A DNA stretch of 64,000 nucleotides, from NCBI RefSeq assembly GCF_005765165.1, contig NZ_VCIW01000003.1, positions 310,001-374,000 on the forward strand, written 5' to 3'. The stretch comes from Paenibacillus antri. Lineage in GTDB: Bacteria; Bacillota; Bacilli; Paenibacillales; YIM-B00363. The notes beneath the pieces were generated by a model, which was given only the letters and a program-made list of their open reading frames with translations, did not search any database and was not told where the DNA came from. How positions within the stretch are numbered: position 1 is the stretch's first letter; each line of letters opens with the position of its first letter. Both the position numbers and the translations under genes were made by a program. Below are positions 15,563 through 24,381 of this stretch, piece after piece.

Positions 15563-16240
15563 ATGAACAAGGCGCAGGTTCGCGAGGCGCTCGACATCGT
15601 CGCCGGCATGTTCCCGGACGCGCATTGCGAGCTCGTGCATTCGAATCCGTTCGAATTGACGATCGCGGTGCTGCTCTCCGCGCAGTGCACGGACGAGACG
15701 GTCAACAAGGTGACGGCCGACTTGTTCCGGAAGTATCGGACGCCGGAGGATTACTTGGCCGTATCGCTGGAGGAGCTCGAGAACGACATTAAGCGGATCG
15801 GGTTGTACCGAAACAAGGCGAAGCATATCCGATCGCTCTGCAGGCTGCTCCTCGACGAATACGGCGGCGACATTCCGGAGGCGCACGAAGAGCTCGTGAA
15901 GCTGCCCGGCGTCGGAAGGAAGACGGCGAACGTCGTCGTCTCGACCGCCTTCGGGGTGCCGGCGATCGCCGTGGACACGCACGTCGAGCGGGTGTCGAAG
16001 CGGCTCGGCATCGCGGGCTGGGACGATTCGGTGCTAGAGGTCGAGAAGAAGCTGATGAGCAAGGTGCCGAAGGACGAATGGACCGCGACGCATCATCGGC
16101 TCATCTTCCTGGGAAGGTACCATTGCAAGGCGCAGCAGCCGAAATGCGAAGGCTGTCCGCTGCTTTCCTTGTGCCGAGAAGGGAAGAAACGTATGAAAAC
16201 GCCGAAAACTAGAAAGACTGTAAAACATATAGAAGCATGA
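15563..16240 (+). CDS. nth: Endonuclease III (DNA glycosylase/AP lyase)
   Basis: 225 aa, normal length. It removes oxidised pyrimidines in base-excision repair. The helix-hairpin-helix LPGVGRKTANVV carries the catalytic Lys (about residue 120), and AVDTHVERVSKRL carries the catalytic Asp (about 138). The C-terminal [4Fe-4S] loop is intact with the C-X6-C-X2-C-X5-C spacing (CKAQQPKCEGCPLLSLC). GAAGGAGG lies 8 nt before the ATG. The following small gene begins 46 bp downstream and may share the transcript. Confidence 0.96.
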   Translation: MNKAQVREALDIVAGMFPDAHCELVHSNPFELTIAVLLSAQCTDETVNKVTADLFRKYRTPEDYLAVSLEELENDIKRIGLYRNKAKHIRSLCRLLLDEYGGDIPEAHEELVKLPGVGRKTANVVVSTAFGVPAIAVDTHVERVSKRLGIAGWDDSVLEVEKKLMSKVPKDEWTATHHRLIFLGRYHCKAQQPKCEGCPLLSLCREGKKRMKTPKTRKTVKHIEA

Positions 16241-16286
16241 CGCCGAACAGACGCGCGTCGGAGAAGCAGAAGGGTGAGAGAAACAT

Positions 16287-16568
16287 ATGAAATGCATTTC
16301 CGTATACACGAAGAATTTCGAGCAATTTTCGGATATTTACGATAAAGTGCTTAGCACGAAGCTGAAGGAAGACGAGGAGACCGTCGTCGAAGGGGTGACG
16401 GTGACCGAGTCCGGCGCGGTGCCGGAGCATTACATCGACCGCATGCGGGCGAAGCGCGACGTCGTCGTCATGAAAGAGAAGGGACGCGACATTACGATTC
16501 TTCAGCATGGCGAAGTGTTCGAGATTTTGGTCCCGGAAGAACATGATTTGAAAGTCACCTCGGTCTAA
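16287..16568 (+). CDS. Small conserved-looking protein of unknown function
   Basis: 93 aa, soluble and acidic (KLKEDEETVVEGVTVTESGA), with no signal peptide or membrane segment. The N-terminus MKCISVYTKNFEQFSDIYD and the C-terminal beta-rich GRDITILQHGEVFEILVPEE suggest a compact alpha/beta fold. It has a GTGAGAG-type ribosome site, sits 46 bp after nth and is closed by its own terminator, so I regard it as real. I recognise no family well enough to name it. Confidence 0.75.
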   Translation: MKCISVYTKNFEQFSDIYDKVLSTKLKEDEETVVEGVTVTESGAVPEHYIDRMRAKRDVVVMKEKGRDITILQHGEVFEILVPEEHDLKVTSV

Positions 16569-16591
16569 CTTCGGTAGATGCGAGTCGCGTC

Positions 16592-16634
16592 GACGCCCGT
16601 CCCGGCCTTTCGCCCGGGAGGGGCGTCTTTTTTT
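16592..16634 (+). terminator. Terminator after nth and the small gene
   Basis: GACGCCCGTCCCGG pairs with CCGGGAGGGGCGTC (one mismatch) around an 8 nt loop, followed by seven T residues. Confidence 0.85.
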
Positions 16635-16650
16635 CGTTCGCGAGGCCGCG

Positions 16651-16680
16651 GTTACAGGGCGCGGGGGATTGTTGTATAAT
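16651..16680 (+). promoter_or_regulatory. Candidate dynA promoter
   Basis: GTTACA (16651-16656), an 18 nt spacer and a perfect TATAAT (16675-16680), 52 bp before the dynA start. The -35 is weak. Confidence 0.5.
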
Positions 16681-16731
16681 GACAGAGTTGCACGTATAAA
16701 GAACGGTATCGGGTTAGGAGAGACACGGAGC

Positions 16732-19700
16732 ATGATCGCGGAGAAGAGAAACCGGGTGATCGAAGAGCTGGAGGCGCTCGGAAGCGCCCTTCGGGAGCAG
16801 GGGGACGCGGCGCTGGCGGAGAAGGCCGACGCGCTCGCGGCGAAGGGGAGAAAGAGCGAGATTTATTTTGCGTTTTGCGGGCATTTTTCCGCGGGGAAGT
16901 CGAGTCTGATCAATCATCTGTGCGGCGCGCGGCTGCTGCCGTCGAGCCCGATTCCGACGAGCGCCAACATCGTGGCGATTCGCAGCGGCGCGACGTCCGA
17001 GGCGGTGCTGCGGTATCGGGACGGGCGCGAAGCGCGTGTCCGCATCGAGGAAGCGTCCAAGTACGCGAAAGCCGGCGAGGAGGTGCGGTCGGTCGAGCTG
17101 CGGCATCCGATACCGATGCTCGGGGACGGCGGCGTGCTGCTCGATACGCCCGGCGTCGATTCGACCGACGACCTGCACCGACAATCGACGGAATCGGCGC
17201 TGCATCTCGCGGACGTCGTGTTCTACGTGATGGACTACAACCATGTCTTGTCCGAGATGAATATGGACTTCGCGAAGCGGTTGTCCGAGATGGGCAAGCC
17301 GCTCGTGCTCGTCGTGAACCAGATCGACAAGCATCGCGAGGAGGAGGTGCCGTTCGCCTCGTTCCAGGAGGGCGTCGAGAACGCGTTCCGTTCCTGGGGC
17401 GTGAAGCCGGCGGCGTGCCTCTATACGACGCTGATGGCGCCGGATCATCCGAAGAACGAGACGAACCGGCTGCGCGCGCTGCTCGGCGCCTTGGTCGAGG
17501 GCGGGCCCGAGCTGGCGCTCGCCGGTCTCGCGGCCGCGGGGACGGAGCTCGCGGAGGAAGGCGCCCGCGCCGTCCGGTCGCGCCAGGAGGACCGCCGCGC
17601 CGAGCTGGAGCGGCTCGCGGCCGGCGAGGATCGGGACGCCGCCGAGCGATACGAGGCGCTGCGCGCGGAGCTTGAGGCGAGGGCGACGGTGCGGGAGCGG
17701 CTGACGGACCGGCTGCGCGCGGAAGCGACGTCGATCGCGGACAACGCGAACATTACGCCCGCGACGACGCGGGACGCGGCGCTCGCGTTCCTGGAGAGCC
17801 GGCAGCCGGGCTTCCGAGTCGGGCTGCTGTTCGCCGCCGCGAAGACGGAGGAAGAGCGCCGGCGGCGGCTCGAGGCGTTCCGCGCGGAGTTCGCGGAGCA
17901 TGTGAAGGTGCGGCTCGTCTGGCACGTCCGCGACACCGTACGGAAGGCCGGGCTCGAGCTGGGCCTCGGCGATGCCGAGGTGACCGCGGCCGTCGAGACG
18001 GTGGACGTCGAGGTGACGCCCGAATGGCTGATCGCCATGGTTCGTCCCGGCGCCGTCGCCTCCGGCGAGTACACGCTCAACTACGCGAAGGAGATCGCCG
18101 CCGAGGCGCGGCTGACGGCAAGGCGCGCGGCGGTCGCCGCGGCGGAGGCGCTCGCGGACGCGGCCGAAGCGATGTACGCGTTGGACGGCGAGGCGCTCGC
18201 CGCGGAGGCGGAGACGCTCGAGGCGGCGCTGTCGCATCGGCGGGCGCTCGAGGCGCTGGACGCCGAGGAAGCGGCAGCGCGGGCGCGCCTGCTCGCGCTG
18301 CTGCCGACGGCCGCCGAGACGGCGCGCGCGGGGGCGACGCTGCCCGACGCGCGCAAGCTGCCGAACGCGGCGCCCGAGGCTGCGGCGGACGGCGCGCATG
18401 CGCATCCGCTGGCGCCGACCAAGGCCGCCGCGCTGAACCTGTCGCAGGCGGCGTCCGGGCAGCCTCGCGATGCGGCCGGCGGCGTCGCGACGGCCGCGCC
18501 GCCGCGCGCCGAGCTGCGCGCGCGCTTCGAGGAGGGCGCCGCCCTCCTCGAGGAGGCGAGCGCCCTCGCGGCCAAGCTGCCGGCGCTCGCCGGCGCGTCG
18601 GAGGCGCTGCGAGAGAAGGCGCAGCGTCTCCGGGACCGCCGCTTCACGGCGGCGCTGTTCGGCGCGTTCAGCGCGGGCAAGTCGTCGTTCGCCAACGCGC
18701 TGCTCGGCGACGCGGCGCTGCCGGTGTCGCCGAATCCGACGACGGCCGCGATCAACACGGTCGTGCCGCCGACGTCGGAGTGGCCGCACAACACGGCGCG
18801 CGTCACGATGAAGACGCGCGAGGCGGTGCTGGACGGCGTCCGGCATTCGCTCGCCGCGCTCGGCGTCGCGACGCCTTCCGGCGCTCTCGAGCCCGCCGAG
18901 CTGCCGAAGCGCATCGCGTCGCTCGAGAAGCGCGTCGACGACGTGCCGCCCGGCGGCAAGCCGCACCTCGCGTTCCTGCGCGCCGTCGCGAGCGGCTGGA
19001 GCGACGCCGAGCCGCACCTCGGCACGGACGTCCGCGCCGATCGCGACCTCTTCCGCGCCTACGTGGCGGAGGAGCGCAAGTCGGCGTTCGTCGAACGGAT
19101 CGAGCTCTATTACGACTCGCCGCTCGCGCGCCAAGGCGTCACGCTCGTCGACACGCCGGGAGCCGACTCGATCAACGCGCGCCATACCGGCGTCGCGTTC
19201 AACTACATGAAGAACGCCGACGCGATCTTCTTCGTGACCTACTACAACCACGCGTTCTCTCGCGCGGACCGGCAGTTCCTCGAACAGCTCGGCCGCGTGA
19301 AGGACGCGTTCGAGCTCGATAAGATGTTCTTCGTCGTGAACGCCGCCGACCTCGCCTCGAGCGAGGCGGAGCTGCAGGACGTGCTAGAGCACGTCAAGGG
19401 AAACCTCGCCGCCTTCGGCGTGCGCCATCCGCGGTTGTTCCCCGTCTCCTCGCTCCAGGCGCTTGAAGCGAAGCGAGCCGGCGACGAGAACGCGGCGGCC
19501 ATGTCCGGCATCGCCGCGTTCGAGGAACGGTTCGACCGCTTCGCGTCGACGGAGCTGGCGGGGCTCGCTTACCGCGCCGCGGGGGCGGAGCTGTCCCGCG
19601 CGGTGCATCTCGCGGCGACGGCGCTGCAGGGCGCCAGAGCGGGCGAGACGGAGCGTCGTCAAGCGATGGAGCGGCTCGCGGCGAGCGAGTCGCAGGCGCG

Positions 19701-20442
19701 GGAGACGGCGCGCGCGTTCGATATCGACGCGATCCGCGCCGAGGTCGTCAAGGAAGCGGGCGAGCAGCTGTATTACGTCAAGCAGCGGTTCCAGCACCGA
19801 TTCGGAGAATGGTATGCCGCGTCGTTCAATCCTTCGACGCTGCGCGAGGACCGCGGCGACGTCAAGACGTCGCTCGCGTTCGCTTGGCGCGATCTCGTAC
19901 AGTACCTGCAGACGGAGCTGGTCAACGAAGCGCTCGCGGTGTCGCTGCGGCTCGAGCGGTTCCTGAAGCAAGCGATCGAGGCGTCCGTCGGCCGCTGCAA
20001 CGAGCGGATCGCCAAAGTCGCTGAAGCGTACGAGCCTCCGGCGTGGGAAGAGCCGGAATTCCGTACGCCCGAGATCGAATCGGTCTGGGAAGGGGAGGCG
20101 CCCGACGCGAAGCTGCTGTCGTCGCAATACCGGAGCGCGAAGCATTTCTTCGCGGGCGAAGGCCGGAAGGCGCTTCGAGAAGCGCTCGAGAAGCGTTGGC
20201 AGTCGAACGTAAGCGAAGCGGTCGACCGATTGGGCGAGACGTTCGCGGCGTGGATGGAAGACGAGCTGCGACGCGTCGGCGGGGAGATCGAGAGCAAGCT
20301 CGAATCGGCGCTCTCGCAATCGTTCGAAAGCGCGAGATCCGCTTGGGAGCGGCCGCTCGACCCGGCGGACGCGGAGCGGACATGGACGCGGTTGCGATCG
20401 CTTCGGGACGCCTTCGACGCGACTTCGCGCAAGGGGCAGTAA
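16732..20442 (+). CDS. dynA: Two-headed bacterial dynamin DynA
   Basis: 1236 aa with two complete dynamin-like halves in one chain, as in Bacillus DynA (YpbR). The first GTPase has G1 GHFSAGKSSL (about residue 50), G3 DTPGVDSTDD (about 141) and G4 NQIDK. The second has G1 GAFSAGKSSF (about 644), G3 DTPGADS (about 806) and a G4-like NAAD. Between and after them lie long Ala/Glu/Arg-rich helical stalks. The family tethers and fuses membranes and is reported to protect against membrane damage and phage lysis. The second head departs from the usual NKxD at G4, so the two GTPases may differ in activity. ATG 16732 with upstream AGGAG was chosen over ATG 16669, which overlaps the promoter. It forms a single-gene unit. 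Confidence 0.9.
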   Translation: MIAEKRNRVIEELEALGSALREQGDAALAEKADALAAKGRKSEIYFAFCGHFSAGKSSLINHLCGARLLPSSPIPTSANIVAIRSGATSEAVLRYRDGREARVRIEEASKYAKAGEEVRSVELRHPIPMLGDGGVLLDTPGVDSTDDLHRQSTESALHLADVVFYVMDYNHVLSEMNMDFAKRLSEMGKPLVLVVNQIDKHREEEVPFASFQEGVENAFRSWGVKPAACLYTTLMAPDHPKNETNRLRALLGALVEGGPELALAGLAAAGTELAEEGARAVRSRQEDRRAELERLAAGEDRDAAERYEALRAELEARATVRERLTDRLRAEATSIADNANITPATTRDAALAFLESRQPGFRVGLLFAAAKTEEERRRRLEAFRAEFAEHVKVRLVWHVRDTVRKAGLELGLGDAEVTAAVETVDVEVTPEWLIAMVRPGAVASGEYTLNYAKEIAAEARLTARRAAVAAAEALADAAEAMYALDGEALAAEAETLEAALSHRRALEALDAEEAAARARLLALLPTAAETARAGATLPDARKLPNAAPEAAADGAHAHPLAPTKAAALNLSQAASGQPRDAAGGVATAAPPRAELRARFEEGAALLEEASALAAKLPALAGASEALREKAQRLRDRRFTAALFGAFSAGKSSFANALLGDAALPVSPNPTTAAINTVVPPTSEWPHNTARVTMKTREAVLDGVRHSLAALGVATPSGALEPAELPKRIASLEKRVDDVPPGGKPHLAFLRAVASGWSDAEPHLGTDVRADRDLFRAYVAEERKSAFVERIELYYDSPLARQGVTLVDTPGADSINARHTGVAFNYMKNADAIFFVTYYNHAFSRADRQFLEQLGRVKDAFELDKMFFVVNAADLASSEAELQDVLEHVKGNLAAFGVRHPRLFPVSSLQALEAKRAGDENAAAMSGIAAFEERFDRFASTELAGLAYRAAGAELSRAVHLAATALQGARAGETERRQAMERLAASESQARETARAFDIDAIRAEVVKEAGEQLYYVKQRFQHRFGEWYAASFNPSTLREDRGDVKTSLAFAWRDLVQYLQTELVNEALAVSLRLERFLKQAIEASVGRCNERIAKVAEAYEPPAWEEPEFRTPEIESVWEGEAPDAKLLSSQYRSAKHFFAGEGRKALREALEKRWQSNVSEAVDRLGETFAAWMEDELRRVGGEIESKLESALSQSFESARSAWERPLDPADAERTWTRLRSLRDAFDATSRKGQ

Positions 20443-20541
20443 TGTCGCTTGAAAACCGAAGATTTCAATGAATGATTCCCATTGTGTGAACATTTCGTGG
20501 AAATAAGGGAAAATAACCTGATTTATGCCGATTTCCCCTTT

Positions 20542-20570
20542 TTGAATGTTCCCCCCTACGGTGCTACACT
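20542..20570 (+). promoter_or_regulatory. Promoter of the ABC exporter pair
   Basis: TTGAAT (20542-20547), a 17 nt spacer and TACACT (20565-20570), 66 bp before the first start codon. Confidence 0.6.
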
Positions 20571-20635
20571 GCATAAAGATTACAAAACCGATAGGGAAAA
20601 GCTCGCGCGACAAAGCGAGCGAGAGGGGAACCGGC

Positions 20636-22420
20636 ATGGAAGTATTTAAACAGCTCCGAAGTTTTTATTGGCCCGGGAAGTTGAAGTATCTGATTTTCGC
20701 ATCGATTCTCTGTTTGGCGGTTTCGACGGCGCTTGGTCTAGTGTACCCTTACATGCTGAAGCATCTGGTCGATGAGATCATCATGAAGGGGAACTACGGT
20801 CAGGTGCCGTTCGTTGCCTCTACCGTGCTCGTCGTCGTCGCGATCAAGGCGGGATTTCAATTTCTGCACGGTCTCGCGGGCGGCAGACTCGGCAACCAAG
20901 TCGCCTACAATCTCAGAAAATCATTGTACGAGAAGCTTCAGTACTTATCGTTCCAATATTACGACAAGGCGCGGACGGGCGACCTGATGTCGAGGCTCAC
21001 GGGCGACCTCGACGGCATCCGGCAATTCATCGGCTTCGGTTTCCCTCAATTTTTGAACGTATTCCTAATGGTCGGCTTCGGTTCGATCATGATGGCGGCG
21101 TTGAACTGGAAGCTGATGCTGATCACGCTCGTCACGATGCCGTTCCTCGTGTTTACGGCGTTCCGGTTCGAGTCGAAGATTCACCCGGCGTTCCGGGAAA
21201 TCCGCAAGTCCATGAGCGATCTGACGACGGCGGTCCAGGAAAACATTACGGGCGTCCGCACGGTCAAGTCGTTCGCTCGAGAGTCGCACGAGGTCGAGAA
21301 GTTCTCGGTGCGCAACGATCAATTCCGAGAAAATCTGACCGGCTCCGCGTTCATCTGGGCTCGCTACTTCCCGGTCATGGAAGTGTTCGCGAACCTGAGC
21401 ATCGTCATCCTGCTGGCGACCGGGGGCACGTTCGTCCTGCGGGGCGAGATGACGACCGGCGAGCTGCTCGCGTTCTTCTCGCTCATATGGTACATCATCG
21501 GTCCGATGTGGGGACTCGGCTTCCACATCAACAATTACACGCAGTCGAAGGCGTCCGGCGAACGCGTGCTGGAAATCTTGAACCAATACATTCATGTCAA
21601 GAACAACCCGAACGCCGTCCCGGTGGACGACGCTCGCTCCGAGGGTCACGTCCAGTTTGAAAACGTCACCTTCGCTTATCCGGAAAACGCTCCCGCGCTC
21701 GTCGACTTCTCCGTCGACGCGAAGCCGGGCTCCGTCATCGGCCTGCTCGGACCGACCGGCTCCGGCAAGTCGACGGTGTTCCAGCTGCTGATGCGGGCGT
21801 ACAACGTCAAAGACGGACGCATCCTGCTCGACGGGAAAGACATCAAGGAGCTGGAGCTCGAAAGCCTGCGTCAGCAGATCGCGATCGTCTTCCAGGAGAC
21901 GTTCCTGTTCTCCTCGACGATCCGCAACAACATCGCGTACGGCCAGCGGGACATCTCGATGGAACGCATCGTCGAAGCGGCGAAGCTGGCGCAAGCGCAC
22001 GACTTCATCATGGAGCTGCCGCTCGGCTACGACACGATCGTCGGCGAGCGCGGCATGGGTCTCTCCGGCGGGCAGAAGCAGCGCATCGCGATCGCGCGCG
22101 CGATCCTGGAAAATCCGAAGGTGCTGCTGCTCGACGACGCGACGAGCGCCGTCGACATGGAGACGGAACACGTCATCCAGCAAGGCCTGCGGCAAGTGAT
22201 GAACGGACGAACGACGTTCGTCGTCGCGCATCGGATCTCTTCGCTCAAGCACGCGGACGAAATCATCGTGCTCGACGAAGGACGCATCGTGCAGCGGGGA
22301 ACGCACCAAGAGCTGTTAGCGCAGCCGGGACGTTACCGCGAAACGTATAACATCCAATACTCCGATCACCCCGACCTCGCGGCGACACGGATGGAACAAC
22401 GAGGAGTGGCACACGGATGA
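20636..22420 (+). CDS. ABC half-exporter, degenerate-site subunit (BmrC-like)
   Basis: 594 aa: six-helix exporter domain (residues about 20-310) fused to a nucleotide-binding domain with Walker A GLLGPTGSGKST (about 370), signature LSGGQKQRIAIARA and Walker B VLLLDDATSAVD. The residue after Walker B is Asp501 rather than the catalytic Glu, as in the degenerate partner of heterodimeric exporters (BmrC, TM287). The next gene overlaps by ATGA, so the two should be made together and pair. GAGAGGGG is 7 nt before ATG 20636; an ATG at 20546 falls inside the promoter. Probable multidrug or lipid efflux; the substrate is unknown. Confidence 0.9.
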   Translation: MEVFKQLRSFYWPGKLKYLIFASILCLAVSTALGLVYPYMLKHLVDEIIMKGNYGQVPFVASTVLVVVAIKAGFQFLHGLAGGRLGNQVAYNLRKSLYEKLQYLSFQYYDKARTGDLMSRLTGDLDGIRQFIGFGFPQFLNVFLMVGFGSIMMAALNWKLMLITLVTMPFLVFTAFRFESKIHPAFREIRKSMSDLTTAVQENITGVRTVKSFARESHEVEKFSVRNDQFRENLTGSAFIWARYFPVMEVFANLSIVILLATGGTFVLRGEMTTGELLAFFSLIWYIIGPMWGLGFHINNYTQSKASGERVLEILNQYIHVKNNPNAVPVDDARSEGHVQFENVTFAYPENAPALVDFSVDAKPGSVIGLLGPTGSGKSTVFQLLMRAYNVKDGRILLDGKDIKELELESLRQQIAIVFQETFLFSSTIRNNIAYGQRDISMERIVEAAKLAQAHDFIMELPLGYDTIVGERGMGLSGGQKQRIAIARAILENPKVLLLDDATSAVDMETEHVIQQGLRQVMNGRTTFVVAHRISSLKHADEIIVLDEGRIVQRGTHQELLAQPGRYRETYNIQYSDHPDLAATRMEQRGVAHG

Positions 22421-24279
22421 CGACCGAACGGCAAGAGAAAAGAACGCAGGCGCAAGCGGCCGAAGCCGCCGAACGGAAGAAGGCGGAACGCTTCGTCTAC
22501 CAAGACGACGAAGTGATGGAGAAGCCGTTCGACTGGGCGCAGTTTTCCCGATTGGCGGCGTATATCAGACCTTATGCGAAGCAGCTGCTGCCGGTCATCA
22601 TCGTCGCGATGGTGCTCGGGACGATCACGAAGCTGCTCGTGCCGCTGCTGCTCGGCTATGCGATCGACGAGGTCGGGCCGGAGGGCGGCAAGAACGCGGC
22701 GACGCTGTGGACGTACTGCGCGGCGATCGCCGGATTGTTCCTCGTGCAATGGGGGGCGGGCTTCTTCCGCATCCGGTTCACGAACATTATCGGGCAGCGG
22801 GTCATCTTCGACCTGCGCGCCCATCTGTTCAAGCATATTCAGAAGCTGAGCTTCCGGTTCTTCGATAAGCGTCCCGCGGGCTCGATTCTGGTGCGCATTA
22901 CGAACGACGTCAATTCGCTGCAGGAACTGTTCACGAACGGGGTCGTCAACCTGCTCATCGACTGCGTCCAGCTCGTCGGCATCATCGCGATCTTGCTGAC
23001 GCTGAACGTGAAGCTCGGCCTCGCGATCATGATCACGGTGCCGATCATGTTCGTGCTCTCGACGTCGCTGCGCAAGCGCATCCGCCGGGTATGGCAGGAC
23101 GTGCGGCAGAAGCAGTCGCGCATTAACTCTCACTTGAACGAGAGCATTCAAGGCATTAAGGTCACGCAAGCGTACACGCAGGAAAAGGATAACATGGCGT
23201 TCTTCGACACGATGAACACGAGCAACCGGAAGGCGTGGGATCTCGCCTCCTTGATGAACCAAGCGTTCAACCCGCTGATCGAAGTGACGGCCGGCGTCGG
23301 CTCGTTCATCTTGTTTTTCTACGGCGCGTATTTGATCCAGCAAGGCGAGCTGTCGATCGGGATGCTGCTCGCGTTCGCCACGTACGTCGGCAACTTCTGG
23401 GAGCCGATCAACCGGCTCGGACAGATGTATTCGCAGCTGCTCATCGCCATGGCTTCGTCCGAACGCATCTTCGAGTTCATCGACGAGGAACCGACGGTCG
23501 CGGAGAAGCGGGAAGCGAAGGAGCTGCAGTCGATCAAGGGCGACATCTCGTTCCGCGACGTCGTGTTCGAATACGAGAAAAACCGACCGGCGCTGAAGGG
23601 CGTCAGCTTGGAAGTGAAGGCGGGGCAGACGATCGCGCTCGTCGGCCATACCGGCTCCGGCAAGAGCACGTTCATTAACCTGCTCTGCCGCTTCTACGAT
23701 CCGGTCGGCGGCCAGGTAGCCATCGACGGCACCGACATCCGCGACGTCACGATCCAGAGCCTTCGTTCGCAGGTCGGCATCGTGCTGCAGGATACGTTCA
23801 TCTTCTCGGGCACGATTCGGGATAACATCCGATTCGGCAAGCTGGACGCGACGAACGCGGAGATCGAGGAAGCCGCGAAGGCGGTCGGCGCGCACGAGTT
23901 CATCGTGAACCTGCCGAACGGGTACGATACCCAAGTCGAAGAGCGCGGCAACGTGCTGTCGATGGGGCAGCGGCAGCTGCTGTCGTTCGCGCGGGCGCTG
24001 CTCGCGGACCCGAGAGTGCTCATCCTCGACGAGGCGACGGCGAGCATCGATACGGAAACCGAAGCGAAAATCCAAGAAGCCTTGAAGAAGCTGCTGCACG
24101 GCCGGACGTCGTTCATTATCGCGCACCGGCTGTCCACGATCCGGAACGCCGATCAGATCGTCGTGCTGGATCACGGCAGCATCGTCGAGCAAGGCGATCA
24201 CGACGAACTGATGCGGCTGCAAGGGTATTATTACGGCCTGATCGAAGCGCAATATCGGTTTTTGGAAGAAGTCAGCTAG
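22417..24279 (+). CDS. ABC half-exporter, catalytic subunit (BmrD-like)
   Basis: 620 aa with an N-terminal charged extension of ~45 residues (KRTQAQAAEAAERKKAERF), six membrane helices (about 60-340) and an NBD. Walker A is LVGHTGSGKST, and Walker B is VLILDEATASID with an intact catalytic Glu. The signature is LSMGQ (residues 514-518) instead of LSGGQ. The combination is complementary to the upstream subunit: one consensus ATP site and one degenerate site in the heterodimer. The start overlaps the previous stop. A terminator follows 14 bp downstream. Confidence 0.92.
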   Translation: MTTERQEKRTQAQAAEAAERKKAERFVYQDDEVMEKPFDWAQFSRLAAYIRPYAKQLLPVIIVAMVLGTITKLLVPLLLGYAIDEVGPEGGKNAATLWTYCAAIAGLFLVQWGAGFFRIRFTNIIGQRVIFDLRAHLFKHIQKLSFRFFDKRPAGSILVRITNDVNSLQELFTNGVVNLLIDCVQLVGIIAILLTLNVKLGLAIMITVPIMFVLSTSLRKRIRRVWQDVRQKQSRINSHLNESIQGIKVTQAYTQEKDNMAFFDTMNTSNRKAWDLASLMNQAFNPLIEVTAGVGSFILFFYGAYLIQQGELSIGMLLAFATYVGNFWEPINRLGQMYSQLLIAMASSERIFEFIDEEPTVAEKREAKELQSIKGDISFRDVVFEYEKNRPALKGVSLEVKAGQTIALVGHTGSGKSTFINLLCRFYDPVGGQVAIDGTDIRDVTIQSLRSQVGIVLQDTFIFSGTIRDNIRFGKLDATNAEIEEAAKAVGAHEFIVNLPNGYDTQVEERGNVLSMGQRQLLSFARALLADPRVLILDEATASIDTETEAKIQEALKKLLHGRTSFIIAHRLSTIRNADQIVVLDHGSIVEQGDHDELMRLQGYYYGLIEAQYRFLEEVS

Positions 24280-24293
24280 TTCCCGAGAAGCAC

Positions 24294-24326
24294 GGGCCCG
24301 GCGCGCAAGCGGCCGGGTCCCTTTTT
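24294..24326 (+). terminator. Terminator of the ABC exporter operon
   Basis: GGGCCCGGC pairs with GCCGGGTCCC (one mismatch) around a short loop, followed by five T residues. Confidence 0.8.
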
Positions 24327-24381
24327 GTCTTGGGGGAGCAGTGGTAAAATGGGGCAAACGAAAGCATAAAGGGGAAGAGGC

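Noticed and set aside
16714-19251. 845-codon minus-strand frame opposite dynA
   Set aside because: Arg-rich antisense shadow of a high-GC gene; no start signals and no family motifs.
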